41,690 nt of DNA from Alphaproteobacteria bacterium (GTDB taxonomy: Bacteria; Pseudomonadota; Alphaproteobacteria; Caulobacterales; Aquidulcibacteraceae): NCBI GenBank assembly GCA_027484265.1, contig JAIXTH010000293.1, positions 1 to 41,690 on the forward strand. The letters are read 5' to 3'. Both the position numbers and the translations under genes were made by a program. This document shows positions 1 to 8,651 of this stretch, piece by piece; the first letter of the stretch is position 1, and every line of letters begins with the position of its first letter. The notes beneath the pieces were generated by a model, which ran no database searches, had not been told where the DNA came from, and worked only from the letters and a program-made list of their open reading frames with translations.

Positions 1-896
1 AGGATATCGATCAGGAGATCGGCGCCGTCGCGGGTGGTGCGCACGACCGATCCAGGCTCGACGTCCATCACGATGGCAGTGTGACCGGGGATATTGGTGC
101 GCACGATCGCCCCGATGCGCTGCGGCAGACGCGAGCGCACCTGGCCCAGATCAAAGGCATAGTTGCCGGGGAAGGCAAAGGCAGCGCGGTCACCCCGGCG
201 CCCTTCCACGGGATCCGGGAGCCGCGCACCAGTCAGCCGCAGGCGGGTGAAGCCACTGGCCGCGGCTGCCGAAACCGTAACCCGCGGCGCTCCTTCCCTG
301 GCGGGGTGCATCACCAGTGGCCGCGGCGTGGCCGGCGCGCTTCCGGCCGCGGCCGTAGCGCCAGCCGCGCCAGTGGCTTGCGCCAGTGCTGGCGGGGCAC
401 CCAGGCCTGCCAGCGGGCTGGAGGCGGCGACAGGCGGCGGATCGCCCGCACCATCGGCCAGGATATCGAAGGCCTGCACGGCCCCATCACGGCTCGACAC
501 CACCCGGACACCCTGGACCAGCGCGATGCGGATGGTACGGCGGTCGGCACTGAGTGCCGCCGCAGCGACCCAGTCGGGCGCCTTTGCCGTGAAGACGGCC
601 GGGTCCACATCCAGGGCGCGTGGCAACCGGACCAACAGCAAGGAGCCCCCCAGACTGGCGCGGGCCTCCAGCTGGGCGACGCCGGCGGGCCAGGTCAGCA
701 CCAGCCGCGCATGGTCTGCCCCCTGCGCGGCATCGAGGGTCACACCCTGCATCGCCTGCGCGGCCGGCAGAGGCGCCGGTGCCGCACCGGCCTTGGGCGC
801 AGCCGCCTGACGCCCGGCAGCCTGGGTCCACGCCGGGTGGGGGACCACCAGCGCGAGGCAGACACCTGCAGCGAGGAGCCGGCGCAGCCGCATCAT
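1..896 (-). CDS. Secreted flagellar-cluster protein, N-terminal part only; runs off the left edge
   Basis: Manual translation from ATG at 896 stays open to base 1: MMRLRRLLAAGVCLALVVPHPAWTQAAGRQ...DHARLVLTWPAGVAQLEARASLGGSLLLVRLPRALDVDPAVF...IVMDVEPGSVVRTTRDGADLLIDI. It has a signal peptide, and TGATG overlap with the upstream gene. Absent from the ORF track because no stop lies inside the window. Confidence 0.75.
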   Translation of the reverse strand, partial: MMRLRRLLAAGVCLALVVPHPAWTQAAGRQAAAPKAGAAPAPLPAAQAMQGVTLDAAQGADHARLVLTWPAGVAQLEARASLGGSLLLVRLPRALDVDPAVFTAKAPDWVAAAALSADRRTIRIALVQGVRVVSSRDGAVQAFDILADGAGDPPPVAASSPLAGLGAPPALAQATGAAGATAAAGSAPATPRPLVMHPAREGAPRVTVSAAAASGFTRLRLTGARLPDPVEGRRGDRAAFAFPGNYAFDLGQVRSRLPQRIGAIVRTNIPGHTAIVMDVEPGSVVRTTRDGADLLIDI

Positions 897-1846
897 CAGC
901 CACCGCCTCCCTTGCCCGGGGGCGGGTCAGCCGGTGCCTGGCCGCTGGCGGGGCGCGCCGTCGGCTGCGGTGCGGTGGGGGCGTTCGGCGCGCGGGCTGT
1001 GGGCGCGGTCGGCGGGGTCGGCCCGGCGCCGGTCTGGGCGGGCGGACGGGCTGCGGCCCCCTGACCGGCAGCGCCAGCGGCGGGTGCGGCGGGGGCGGAG
1101 GCAGTGCGTGTCTCGCCGGGACGGGCGGCAGCGCCAGCCGGGCGGGCAGCAGGCGGCGGCGCTGCCGCTGCCGGTGCCCGCGACAGGGCCGACAGGTCGG
1201 GCGCCTCGACTTCCGCCAGCATCACCGTGACCTCACGGGCCCGCTGCGGCTGCATCTGCGCCAGGATCGCACCCAGCACCGTCGGCTTCATCCGGATCAC
1301 GATCTTGCGGAGGGTCTCGTCATCGAGGCCCTCCAGCACCCGGGCGGCATCGCGGGGGCGCATCTTCTCGTAGGTTGCGACCAGCTGGGTGATCCGGGCC
1401 GTCTCTGCCTCGTCCATCTGGCCCAGCAGGCGCTGGATCGAGGCTTCGGCCTCACGCAGGGCAGCCATCCGCTCGGTGATGCGGTCATCGGCAGTCTTGA
1501 GGACCCCTTCGCGGGTGACGATGTCGCGCTCGCGCGCATCCAGCGCCTGGCGGCGCTCCTGCAGGCTCTGCAGCAGGCGGAACTCGGCGGCGCTGATCCC
1601 GGCCTCGCGGGCGAGGTCCACCGGGATGCACATCGGCGGGCCTTCGGCAGCGGCTGTCTCGGTCCCGGCAGCGGCCGCGTCGCCAGCGGCGGGCGCTGCG
1701 GCGGCATCGCCCTTGGTCTCGTCCTTGGCCTCTTCACCGGCGGCAAAGGCGTTGGTGGCGTCCAGCGCAAGACGCCCGGCCTGCACGAGGCCGAGCGCAC
1801 CAAGGCCGATACCGACCGCCGCCAGAAGTCTTGGTTTCCAGCTCAT
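896..1846 (-). CDS. MotE-like / MgtE-N-domain flagellar protein with long Ala/Pro-rich C-terminal tail
   Basis: N-terminal TM segment, coiled coil (LQSLQERRQALDARERDIVTREG), then YEKMRPRDAARVLEGLDDETLRKIVIRMKPTVLGAILAQMQPQRAREVTVML, typical of the MotE/MgtE-N family, immediately downstream of fliM and a DUF6468 gene. Confidence 0.8.
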   Translation of the reverse strand: MSWKPRLLAAVGIGLGALGLVQAGRLALDATNAFAAGEEAKDETKGDAAAAPAAGDAAAAGTETAAAEGPPMCIPVDLAREAGISAAEFRLLQSLQERRQALDARERDIVTREGVLKTADDRITERMAALREAEASIQRLLGQMDEAETARITQLVATYEKMRPRDAARVLEGLDDETLRKIVIRMKPTVLGAILAQMQPQRAREVTVMLAEVEAPDLSALSRAPAAAAPPPAARPAGAAARPGETRTASAPAAPAAGAAGQGAAARPPAQTGAGPTPPTAPTARAPNAPTAPQPTARPASGQAPADPPPGKGGGG

Positions 1847-2313
1847 CGCAATCCGCTCCAGCGCCCCCGCTGCCGCGCCACCAGCTCCGGATCGGGCCTT
1901 GGCCGGTCTTCCTCATAGAGCCACCCCTCCCGGTCAGGGATCGACGGCCGGGCCGCCTGGCCAGGGTCGGCCGGGCGCGGTGCCACGCCCGAGCGGGCAG
2001 CAGGCTCCAGCGCACGGGCTGCTGTGGTCAGGAACTTGAGGGCCTCGCCAGCGCTGCGCGCTTCCTCGACCTGGCGCTCCAGATCGGTGGAGGCAGCTTC
2101 GGTCGCCGCCTTCAGCGCCTTCACCGCAGCCTCGGCACGGCTTACCGCCGCCGCCAGCTCGGCAGCGGTGGCTGCCACGCCATCGCGACCGGCACGCATC
2201 GCCTGCAGGCGCGCGTCCAGCCGCAGGCAGATGATCCCCACCAGCACGAGGGCCACGGTCATCATGATCTGCACAGCCGGTCCGGCCAGGGCACTCACAT
2301 CAGCCAGCGTCAT
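1843..2313 (-). CDS. DUF6468-like flagellar-cluster membrane protein
   Basis: MTLADVSALAGPAVQIMMTVALVLVGIICLRLDARLQAMRAGRDG...; start at 2313 gives an ATGA overlap with fliM. The track ORF start at 2550 would read inside fliM. Confidence 0.7.
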   Translation of the reverse strand: MTLADVSALAGPAVQIMMTVALVLVGIICLRLDARLQAMRAGRDGVAATAAELAAAVSRAEAAVKALKAATEAASTDLERQVEEARSAGEALKFLTTAARALEPAARSGVAPRPADPGQAARPSIPDREGWLYEEDRPRPDPELVARQRGRWSGLR

Positions 2314-3452
2314 CCGAACAGCTCCCGGTGCGCCACCGCCGACAGGGGCTGGTCCACCCGGACCGCGATCCCCCGCCCGACCCGTCCCATCCGGCCACGG
2401 GTCAGCGAAACCTGACCGCAGCGCAGCTCGATGGGAGAATCCGGCGGCGTGTTGAAGAAGACCGTCTGGCCGACCTTCATGTTGATGATGTCGCCCAGCG
2501 GCATGGGCAGCTCGTCGATCACGGCCTCGACCTGCATTTCGGTGGACCACAGCTCGGTGGCGAGGTGGCCTTCCCAGATGTTGTCGCGTCCGAACTTCTC
2601 GCCCATGAACTGCTGGATCAGCATCTTCCGGATCGGCTCGAGCGTGGCGTAGGGCAACAGCAGCTCCACCCGGCCGCCGCGGTCTTCCATGTCGATCCGC
2701 ATCTTGATCATGATGGCGGCGTTGGCAGGGCGGGCAATGGCAGCGAATCGCGGGTTGGTCTCGATCCGGTCGAGTTCGAAGTCCACCTGCTTGAGAGGCG
2801 CGAAGGCGGCCTTCATGTCGTCGAGGATCACGTCCACCATCCGGGTGACCAGCATCCGTTCGATGGTGGTGTAAGGCCGTCCTTCGATCCGCATCGCGGT
2901 GGTGCCGCGCCGTCCGCCCAGCAGCACGTCCACGATCGAGTAGATCAGGTTCGAATCCACCGTCATCAGGCCGTAATTGTCCAGCTGCTCGGCCCGGAAC
3001 ACCGCCAGAACCGCTGGCAGCGGGATCGAATTGAGATAGTCGCCGAACCGGATCGAGCTGATGTGGTCGAGGCTGACTTCGACGTTGTCCGAGGTGAAGT
3101 TGCGCAGCGAGGTCGTCATCAGCCGCACCAAGCGGTCGAACACGATCTCGAGCATCGGCAGGCGTTCATAGGACACCAGCGCCGAGTTGATGATCCCCCG
3201 GATCCCGCCCTTGTCCTCGCCGCTGTCATCGCCGAGGTCGAAGCCCAACAGGCTGTCGATCTCGTCCTGGTTCAGGACCCGTTCTGCACCGATGGTGGAG
3301 GCTGATGAGGTCCGGCCGGTCTCGCCGCCGACCATGGCTTCCCACTCGGCAGCAAAGGCATCGCCACCGCCGCCATCGTCACCACCACCCGCGCCGAGCA
3401 TCTCGGCTTCCCAGGCTGCGGCCATATCGTCCTGATCGAGATCGTCTGCCAT
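2310..3452 (-). CDS. fliM: Flagellar motor switch protein FliM
   Basis: LNQDEIDSLLGFD N-terminal CheY-binding motif; YERLPMLEIVFDRLVRLMTTSLRNFTSDNVEVSLD; C-terminal SpoA-like domain LPMPLGDIINMKVGQTVFFNTPPDSPIELRCG. Confidence 0.95.
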   Translation of the reverse strand: MADDLDQDDMAAAWEAEMLGAGGGDDGGGGDAFAAEWEAMVGGETGRTSSASTIGAERVLNQDEIDSLLGFDLGDDSGEDKGGIRGIINSALVSYERLPMLEIVFDRLVRLMTTSLRNFTSDNVEVSLDHISSIRFGDYLNSIPLPAVLAVFRAEQLDNYGLMTVDSNLIYSIVDVLLGGRRGTTAMRIEGRPYTTIERMLVTRMVDVILDDMKAAFAPLKQVDFELDRIETNPRFAAIARPANAAIMIKMRIDMEDRGGRVELLLPYATLEPIRKMLIQQFMGEKFGRDNIWEGHLATELWSTEMQVEAVIDELPMPLGDIINMKVGQTVFFNTPPDSPIELRCGQVSLTRGRMGRVGRGIAVRVDQPLSAVAHRELFG

Positions 3453-4075
3453 CAGTTGACCAGCATTTCTTCGATCAGCACGGCTTCGACCTTGGCAGGC
3501 GCGACCGCGAGATTGACGCGCTTGAGCAGCTCGAGCTGTAGGCGCTGGTATCCGGCCGAACCGGCCACGTCCTCGGTACGCAGCTCGCGCAGGAAGCCGG
3601 TCAGCTGGTCCTTGATCATCGGCACCGCTGCCTCGAGCGCGGCGGCGACTTCGGTGTCAGCGGTCTTCAGTGTGATCTTGAGCTTGAGATAGGCGGGACG
3701 GTCGCTGCTGGTGGCGATATTGACGAGGATGTCCGGCAGGGTCAGCAGCCCCTCGCCATTGGGCCCCTCGCCCAGCACCGGAACCTGGCCGGGCTCGCCT
3801 TCCTTCTTCTCGCCGCCCTTCTCCTTGTCCTTCTCTTTTTTCTTGTCTTTTTCCTTGTCCTTCTTCTCCTCACCCTTGGCATCGGCGGCCCCTGCGGCAG
3901 CGGGGGGCTTGTTGAAGACGAGGAACCAGGCCGCAGCACCGCCACCGCCCAGCAGCAGCACGGCCGGGGCGACGATGAACAGGATCAGCTGCTTGCCCGC
4001 GAGCTTCTTCTTGGCCGGTGCGCCTTCGGCGCCCTCGCCACCAGCTTCGCTCTCGGGTTCCTTTTTCTCGGACAT
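3452..4075 (-). CDS. fliL: Flagellar basal body-associated protein FliL
   Basis: Single N-terminal TM, charged Lys/Glu linker, then LPDILVNIATSSDRPAYLKLKITLKTADTEV...LRTEDVAGSAGYQRLQLELLKRVN; located directly upstream of fliM. Confidence 0.92.
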   Translation of the reverse strand: MSEKKEPESEAGGEGAEGAPAKKKLAGKQLILFIVAPAVLLLGGGGAAAWFLVFNKPPAAAGAADAKGEEKKDKEKDKKKEKDKEKGGEKKEGEPGQVPVLGEGPNGEGLLTLPDILVNIATSSDRPAYLKLKITLKTADTEVAAALEAAVPMIKDQLTGFLRELRTEDVAGSAGYQRLQLELLKRVNLAVAPAKVEAVLIEEMLVN

Positions 4076-4307
4076 GGCAGAGGCAGGACCTTGGGGTTCG
4101 GACAGACAGACCCCCTCGCGCAGGCGCGTTGGAGTCCCGGGTGTTGGCGCAGATGTCGCCCGGGAATGTTAAGGAAGGGTGGAAAGGGCGGCAGAAACTG
4201 CCGCAATCGGGTCAACCGGGCAGCCGTGCGGCTGTCCTCGCCGGGCAGAACCTGCCGGGCGCACCGAGCTCGTTCACCAACATATTGTAATTGCTGAAAT
4301 TAACTTC

Positions 4308-4323
4308 TGGCCCCGCGCTTGCT
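4308..4323 (+). promoter_or_regulatory. Sigma-54-type (RpoN) promoter for flgF operon
   Basis: TGGCCCCGCGCTTGCT matches TGGC-N7-TTGC-W with GG-N10-GC spacing, just upstream of flgF in an AT-richer patch. Confidence 0.75.
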
Positions 4324-4355
4324 GGCTGATGCGGACGCAACAGAAGTTGGTCGCC

Positions 4356-5093
4356 ATGGACAACACGCTCCTTGTAACACTCTCGGCCCAGAACGCCTTG
4401 CGCCGTCAGATGGATGTGGCGGCCAACAATATGGCCAATGTCTCCACTGCCGGATACAAGGCCGAGGAGGTGCTGTTCGAGCCCGAAACCGTGCGTCCTG
4501 CCTCGATCCGCGAGCGGCCGGGGCCGGTGAACTTCGTGCGCGACTACACGGTGGCACGGGATTTTCGCCCCGGCGCCCTGCAGCGCACCGGCAATCCGCT
4601 CGATGTGGCCCTGACGTCCGATGGCTTCTTTACGGTGCAATCCCCGGGTGGCCCGGCCTATACCCGCGACGGCCAGTTCAAGCTCGATGCCGGCGGACGG
4701 CTGGTGACCGGCGACGGCCTCGCCGTGCTGGACGATGCCGGCCAGGAAATCCGCCTGGATCTTGCCGCTGGCGAGCCGCAGATCGGCAAGACCGGCGAGA
4801 TCACCCAGAATGGCGTGCCGGTGGCGCGCCTCGGGATCGCCACTTTCCAGCGCCCTGGCGCCCTCGACAAGATCGGCGACAATCTGTGGCGTGCCACCAT
4901 CGAACAGCCGGTGATCGCCGCCCAGCCCGACATGGTGCAGGGCATGATCGAGGGCTCGAACGTTGTTGCCGTGCGGGAACTGACCCGCATCATCGAAATC
5001 AACCGCGCCTACGAGAGCATCACGCGGCTGCAGCGCCAGGCCGAAGACCTGCGCCGCAGCTCGATCGAGCGCCTCGCCCGCGTCCAGTCCTGA
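4356..5093 (+). CDS. flgF: Flagellar basal-body rod protein FlgF
   Basis: MDNTLLVTLSAQNALRRQMDVAANNMANVSTAGYKAEEVLFEP; C-terminal VRELTRIIEINRAYESITRLQRQAEDLRRSSIERLARV. Start chosen downstream of the sigma-54 promoter. Confidence 0.92.
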   Translation: MDNTLLVTLSAQNALRRQMDVAANNMANVSTAGYKAEEVLFEPETVRPASIRERPGPVNFVRDYTVARDFRPGALQRTGNPLDVALTSDGFFTVQSPGGPAYTRDGQFKLDAGGRLVTGDGLAVLDDAGQEIRLDLAAGEPQIGKTGEITQNGVPVARLGIATFQRPGALDKIGDNLWRATIEQPVIAAQPDMVQGMIEGSNVVAVRELTRIIEINRAYESITRLQRQAEDLRRSSIERLARVQS

Positions 5094-5112
5094 GAACGGA
5101 GACACCTGACCC

Positions 5113-5901
5113 ATGCGCGCCATGAACATCGCCGCCACCGGGATGCTTGCCCAGCAGCTGAACGTGGAGGTCATCTCCAACAACATCGCCAACATGAACA
5201 CCACCGGCTTCAAGCGGCAGCGGGCGGAGTTCCAGGATCTGATCTACCAGAACCTCGAGCGCCCCGGCGCCTCGACCTCGGATGCGGGCAACATCGACCC
5301 CACCGGCGTGCAGGTCGGCTATGGTGTGCGCGCGGGCAGTGTCTATCGGATCACCGAGCAGGGCTCGCTGACCCGCACCGACAACCGGTTCGACGTGGCG
5401 GTGAACGGCCGCGGCTATTTCCAGGTGGCGCTGCCCGATGGCCGCACCGCCTATACACGCGCCGGCAACTTCTCCTCCTCCGCCACCGGCCAGCTGGTGA
5501 CCGAGGATGGCTTTGTGGTGCAGCCCGAGATCACCGTTCCGGAGAACGCCCTCGATTTTGCCATCAGCCCGGACGGCACCGTGCAGGCGATCATCGCCGG
5601 CCAGACCGCCCCGCAGGACCTCGGCCAGATCCAGCTCGCCAGCTTCGTCAATCCGGCGGGCCTGGAGGCGATCGGCGATAATCTGCTGGTGGAAACAGCG
5701 GCTTCCGGTCCGGCGACCGTGGGCGCGGGCAACTCGCCCGGCTTTGGCTCGATCAATCAGAACTATGTGGAATCCTCGAACGTGAATGCGGTGTTCGAGA
5801 TTTCCGCCCTGATCATCGCCCAGCGCGCCTATGAAATGAATTCCCGCGTGATCTCGGCGGCTGACGAGATGATGCAGGCCACCAGCCAGGCCCTGAGGTA
5901 A
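5113..5901 (+). CDS. flgG: Flagellar distal rod protein FlgG
   Basis: MRAMNIAATGMLAQQLNVEVISNNIANMNTTGFKRQRAEFQDLIYQNLERPGA; ends ISALIIAQRAYEMNSRVISAADEMMQATSQALR. Confidence 0.97.
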   Translation: MRAMNIAATGMLAQQLNVEVISNNIANMNTTGFKRQRAEFQDLIYQNLERPGASTSDAGNIDPTGVQVGYGVRAGSVYRITEQGSLTRTDNRFDVAVNGRGYFQVALPDGRTAYTRAGNFSSSATGQLVTEDGFVVQPEITVPENALDFAISPDGTVQAIIAGQTAPQDLGQIQLASFVNPAGLEAIGDNLLVETAASGPATVGAGNSPGFGSINQNYVESSNVNAVFEISALIIAQRAYEMNSRVISAADEMMQATSQALR

Positions 5902-5905
5902 ACGC

Positions 5906-6772
5906 ATGACCCGCACACGCCTCGCTGCCGGTATCGGCTGGATCGGTCTGGCCGCCCTCGCCTTCACGCTGGTGGCGGGCGGCATGGCGGATGCGCAGCA
6001 GGCGCAGGTACGGCTGCGGGCCGCGCCCGTGGCCGAAGGCAGCCAGATCACGCTGGGCGACCTGTTCGAGAATGCCGGCGCCGCCGCTGGCGTGGTGGTG
6101 GGCAGAGCCCCCGGCCCCGGCCAGCGGGTGGTGTTCTCGGCGCCTGTCCTGCAGAACCGGGCTGCACGGGCAGGCCTGTCCTGGCCCAATGCCGAAGGCG
6201 TGCGCGATGTGGTGGTTCTGGGCGCGGCGCGCGGTGCCGCTGCCGGTCCGGCCACAGCCCCCTCTGCCCAGGCCGCCCCCGGCCTGACCGCCCAGCCCGC
6301 TGCCCAGCAGCTGGCCGAGGATGGCCGCGAGATTGCTGTCCTGACCCGTCCGGTCGCGCGCGGCGAAGCCATTTCCATCGACGATGTAAGCTTCGTGCCC
6401 GCCACACGGGCCACTCCCGCCGATGCCATCACCGAGCTGGACGCGCTGGTGGGCATGAGCGCCCGTCGCAGTCTGGCGGCAGACCGCCCGCTGCGCCCCG
6501 GGGACGTGATGGTGACCCCGCTGGTGAAGCGCGGCGAGCCGGTCACCCTGCTGTTCCAGTCCGGCGCCGTGCGGATCACGCTGCGTGGCCGGGCGCTGGA
6601 GGATGGCGGTGCCGGCGAGACCATCCGCGTCCAGAATTCGGATTCCGAGCGCACCGTCGAAGCGATCGTGGAAGGGCCGGGCCTTGCCCGTGTCCTCGTT
6701 CCCGCCACATCGGCCACCGTTGCCGCAACACCCGCCGGCACGACAGGTCGTGCCCGTACCGGAGGCCTGTAA
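5906..6772 (+). CDS. flgA: Flagellar P-ring assembly chaperone FlgA
   Basis: Signal peptide; SAF-like C-terminus VLTRPVARGEAISIDDV...RRSLAADRPLRPGDVMVTPLVKRGEPVTLLFQSGAVRITLRGRALEDG; position between flgG and flgH. Confidence 0.9.
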   Translation: MTRTRLAAGIGWIGLAALAFTLVAGGMADAQQAQVRLRAAPVAEGSQITLGDLFENAGAAAGVVVGRAPGPGQRVVFSAPVLQNRAARAGLSWPNAEGVRDVVVLGAARGAAAGPATAPSAQAAPGLTAQPAAQQLAEDGREIAVLTRPVARGEAISIDDVSFVPATRATPADAITELDALVGMSARRSLAADRPLRPGDVMVTPLVKRGEPVTLLFQSGAVRITLRGRALEDGGAGETIRVQNSDSERTVEAIVEGPGLARVLVPATSATVAATPAGTTGRARTGGL

Positions 6773-6774
6773 GC

Positions 6775-7521
6775 ATGCGTCTGACTGCCCTGATGCTCGC
6801 GGGCGCCTGCGCCCTGACCGCCGGCTGTGCCGCCACCCGTGAGGAGCTGGCCAATGTCGGCCGCCCGCCGGCGCTGACCCCGATCCAGGATCCGTCGATG
6901 GATGCCACCGGCCGGCGCCAGGTGGTGATGCCGATGCCCGCCAGCCAGACCCAGCAGCGCAGCACCAACTCGCTGTGGCAACCCGGCGCCCAGCAGTTCT
7001 TCGCAGACAGCCGCGCCAGCCAGGTGGGTGACATCCTCACGGTCAATATCGCCATCAACGACCGCGCGCAGCTGTCGAACCAGACCAACCGCACCCGCAG
7101 TTCCGAGCGCTCGGCCGGCGTGTCCAACTTCTTCGGCCTCGAGAACCTGCCCGGTGAAGTGCTGCCCCAGGGCTTCGATCCGTCGAACCTTGTGGGCATG
7201 GAGAGCGAGGGCAGCTTCCAGGGCCAGGGCGGCGTGACCCGCCAGGAGCGGGTGGATCTGACCGTGGCCGCCGTGGTGGTGCAGGTTCTGCCCAACGGCA
7301 ATCTGGTGGTGGCCGGCCGCCAGGAAGTACGGGTCAACAACGAGGTGCGCGAGCTGATCGTGTCTGGCATCGTGCGCCCGCAGGACATCACCGCCGCCAA
7401 CACCGTCCGCCACAACCAGATGGCCGAAGCCCGCATCGCCTATGGCGGCCGCGGCCAGCTGAGCGCCTACCAGCAACCGCCCGTCGGCGACCAGGTCCTG
7501 GGCATCATCTCGCCGTTCTAG
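6775..7521 (+). CDS. flgH: Flagellar L-ring lipoprotein FlgH
   Basis: Lipobox-like LTAGC; FFADSRASQVGDILTVNIAINDRAQLSNQTNRTRSS...NGNLVVAGRQEVRVNNEVRELIVSGIVRPQDI. Confidence 0.96.
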   Translation: MRLTALMLAGACALTAGCAATREELANVGRPPALTPIQDPSMDATGRRQVVMPMPASQTQQRSTNSLWQPGAQQFFADSRASQVGDILTVNIAINDRAQLSNQTNRTRSSERSAGVSNFFGLENLPGEVLPQGFDPSNLVGMESEGSFQGQGGVTRQERVDLTVAAVVVQVLPNGNLVVAGRQEVRVNNEVRELIVSGIVRPQDITAANTVRHNQMAEARIAYGGRGQLSAYQQPPVGDQVLGIISPF

Positions 7522-7665
7522 GCGGGCATTTCTCTCGATCCTTGCATCCCTTGCTCGTGAGCGGATCAGGAGAGCTCGAAGGCGGCCTGAGGACAAACTA
7601 GCCAGACTGCGCCAGAAATGAGATAAAGGGCGAGGTTCGATCTTACTCAGCCCCCGAGGTGAGAA

Positions 7666-8232
7666 ATGGCTTCGATCACGCAGGGCTCCCGCCCGGACAA
7701 AGGAACCATCCTCGAGGATCGGGCTGTCGAATGGCTCAAGAAGCGCTTTCCATCGGCAAAGCTTTACGCTCATGCTGCCCAGATCACACCCGAGACAGCA
7801 AAGAAGCGGCTGGCAAATGATGATCTCGACCGCCGAGGGCTGCGTCTCTCGGAGTTGGGCCGAGCCATCGCTGATGACTGGCAGGACTTTATCGAGGAGG
7901 TTTGGCGGCCAACCTTCGAAACGCCGGACGAGAAACTTGAGAACCGGATTCACGCCCTAAAGCAGCAGCTTGCTGAGCTTGAGACAGTCCATTCCAGTAA
8001 GTCAGTGCTGCACAGGGCAACTTTGCTCACGGATGGCACCAATCAGGCTGTACAGATACCCAACGACTTGCAGTTGCCAGGCTCGACTGTCTCGATCCGG
8101 CGGGTGGGCAATTCGCTCTTGATTGAACCCATGGAGCAAATGGGGCTGGTGGAGTGGCTGGCATCGCTTGAGCCGCTGGATGAGGACTTCCCGGAGATGG
8201 ATGATCGGATACCGGAGCCCTTCGAGCTGTGA
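7666..8232 (+). CDS. VapB-like (swapped-hairpin AbrB/SpoVT-type) antitoxin with about 110-residue N-terminal extension
   Basis: C-terminal HRATLLTDGTNQAVQIPNDLQLPGSTVSIRRVGNSLLIEPMEQMGLVEWLASLEPLDEDFPE is VapB-like. The N-terminal KRFPSAKLYAHAAQITPETAKKRLANDDLDRRGLRLSELGRAIADDWQDFIEEV looks helical/HTH-like, followed by a coiled-coil stretch. GTGA overlap with vapC. Confidence 0.8.
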   Translation: MASITQGSRPDKGTILEDRAVEWLKKRFPSAKLYAHAAQITPETAKKRLANDDLDRRGLRLSELGRAIADDWQDFIEEVWRPTFETPDEKLENRIHALKQQLAELETVHSSKSVLHRATLLTDGTNQAVQIPNDLQLPGSTVSIRRVGNSLLIEPMEQMGLVEWLASLEPLDEDFPEMDDRIPEPFEL

Positions 8233-8633
8233 GCGCTGTTCACCTGCTCGATACCAACGTCATCTCCCACCTGATCCGGTTTCCGGCGGGCATAGTCGCA
8301 CAGCGCATCGCGTCTTTGGGTTCGGGCCGAGTGGCGACCAGCATCATCGTGGCGGCGGAGCTGCGGTTTGGTGCTGCCCGCAGACCAATGCCGGAACGGG
8401 ACAGGCGGATTGATACTCTGCTCACAAAGCTGCCTGTCTTGCCCTGGAGTGAGCCGTGTGATCGCGCCTACGGACGCCTCCGGGCCGATCTGGAGGCCAC
8501 CGGGCAGATGATCGGCGCCAATGATTTGCTCATTGCAGCCCACGCGCAGGCACTTGGCCATATCCTGGTGACCGATAACATCCGGGAGTTCGCGCGCGTA
8601 CCAGGGCTGAATATCGAGAACTGGCTACGATAG
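8229..8633 (+). CDS. vapC: VapC-type PIN-domain ribonuclease toxin
   Basis: LLDTNVISHLIRFP; ATSIIVAAELRFGAARR; MIGANDLLIAAHAQALGHILVTDNIREFARVPGLNIENW: canonical acidic PIN residues. GTG start overlaps the antitoxin stop. Confidence 0.93.
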   Translation: MSAVHLLDTNVISHLIRFPAGIVAQRIASLGSGRVATSIIVAAELRFGAARRPMPERDRRIDTLLTKLPVLPWSEPCDRAYGRLRADLEATGQMIGANDLLIAAHAQALGHILVTDNIREFARVPGLNIENWLR

Positions 8634-8651
8634 CTGTGTATCGAGGAGCGC

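Noticed and set aside
5020-7953. 977-aa minus-strand ORF across flgG-flgA-flgH
   Set aside because: Antisense to four well-supported flagellar genes; low-complexity His/Ala/Gly composition typical of high-GC antisense frames; no family motif.
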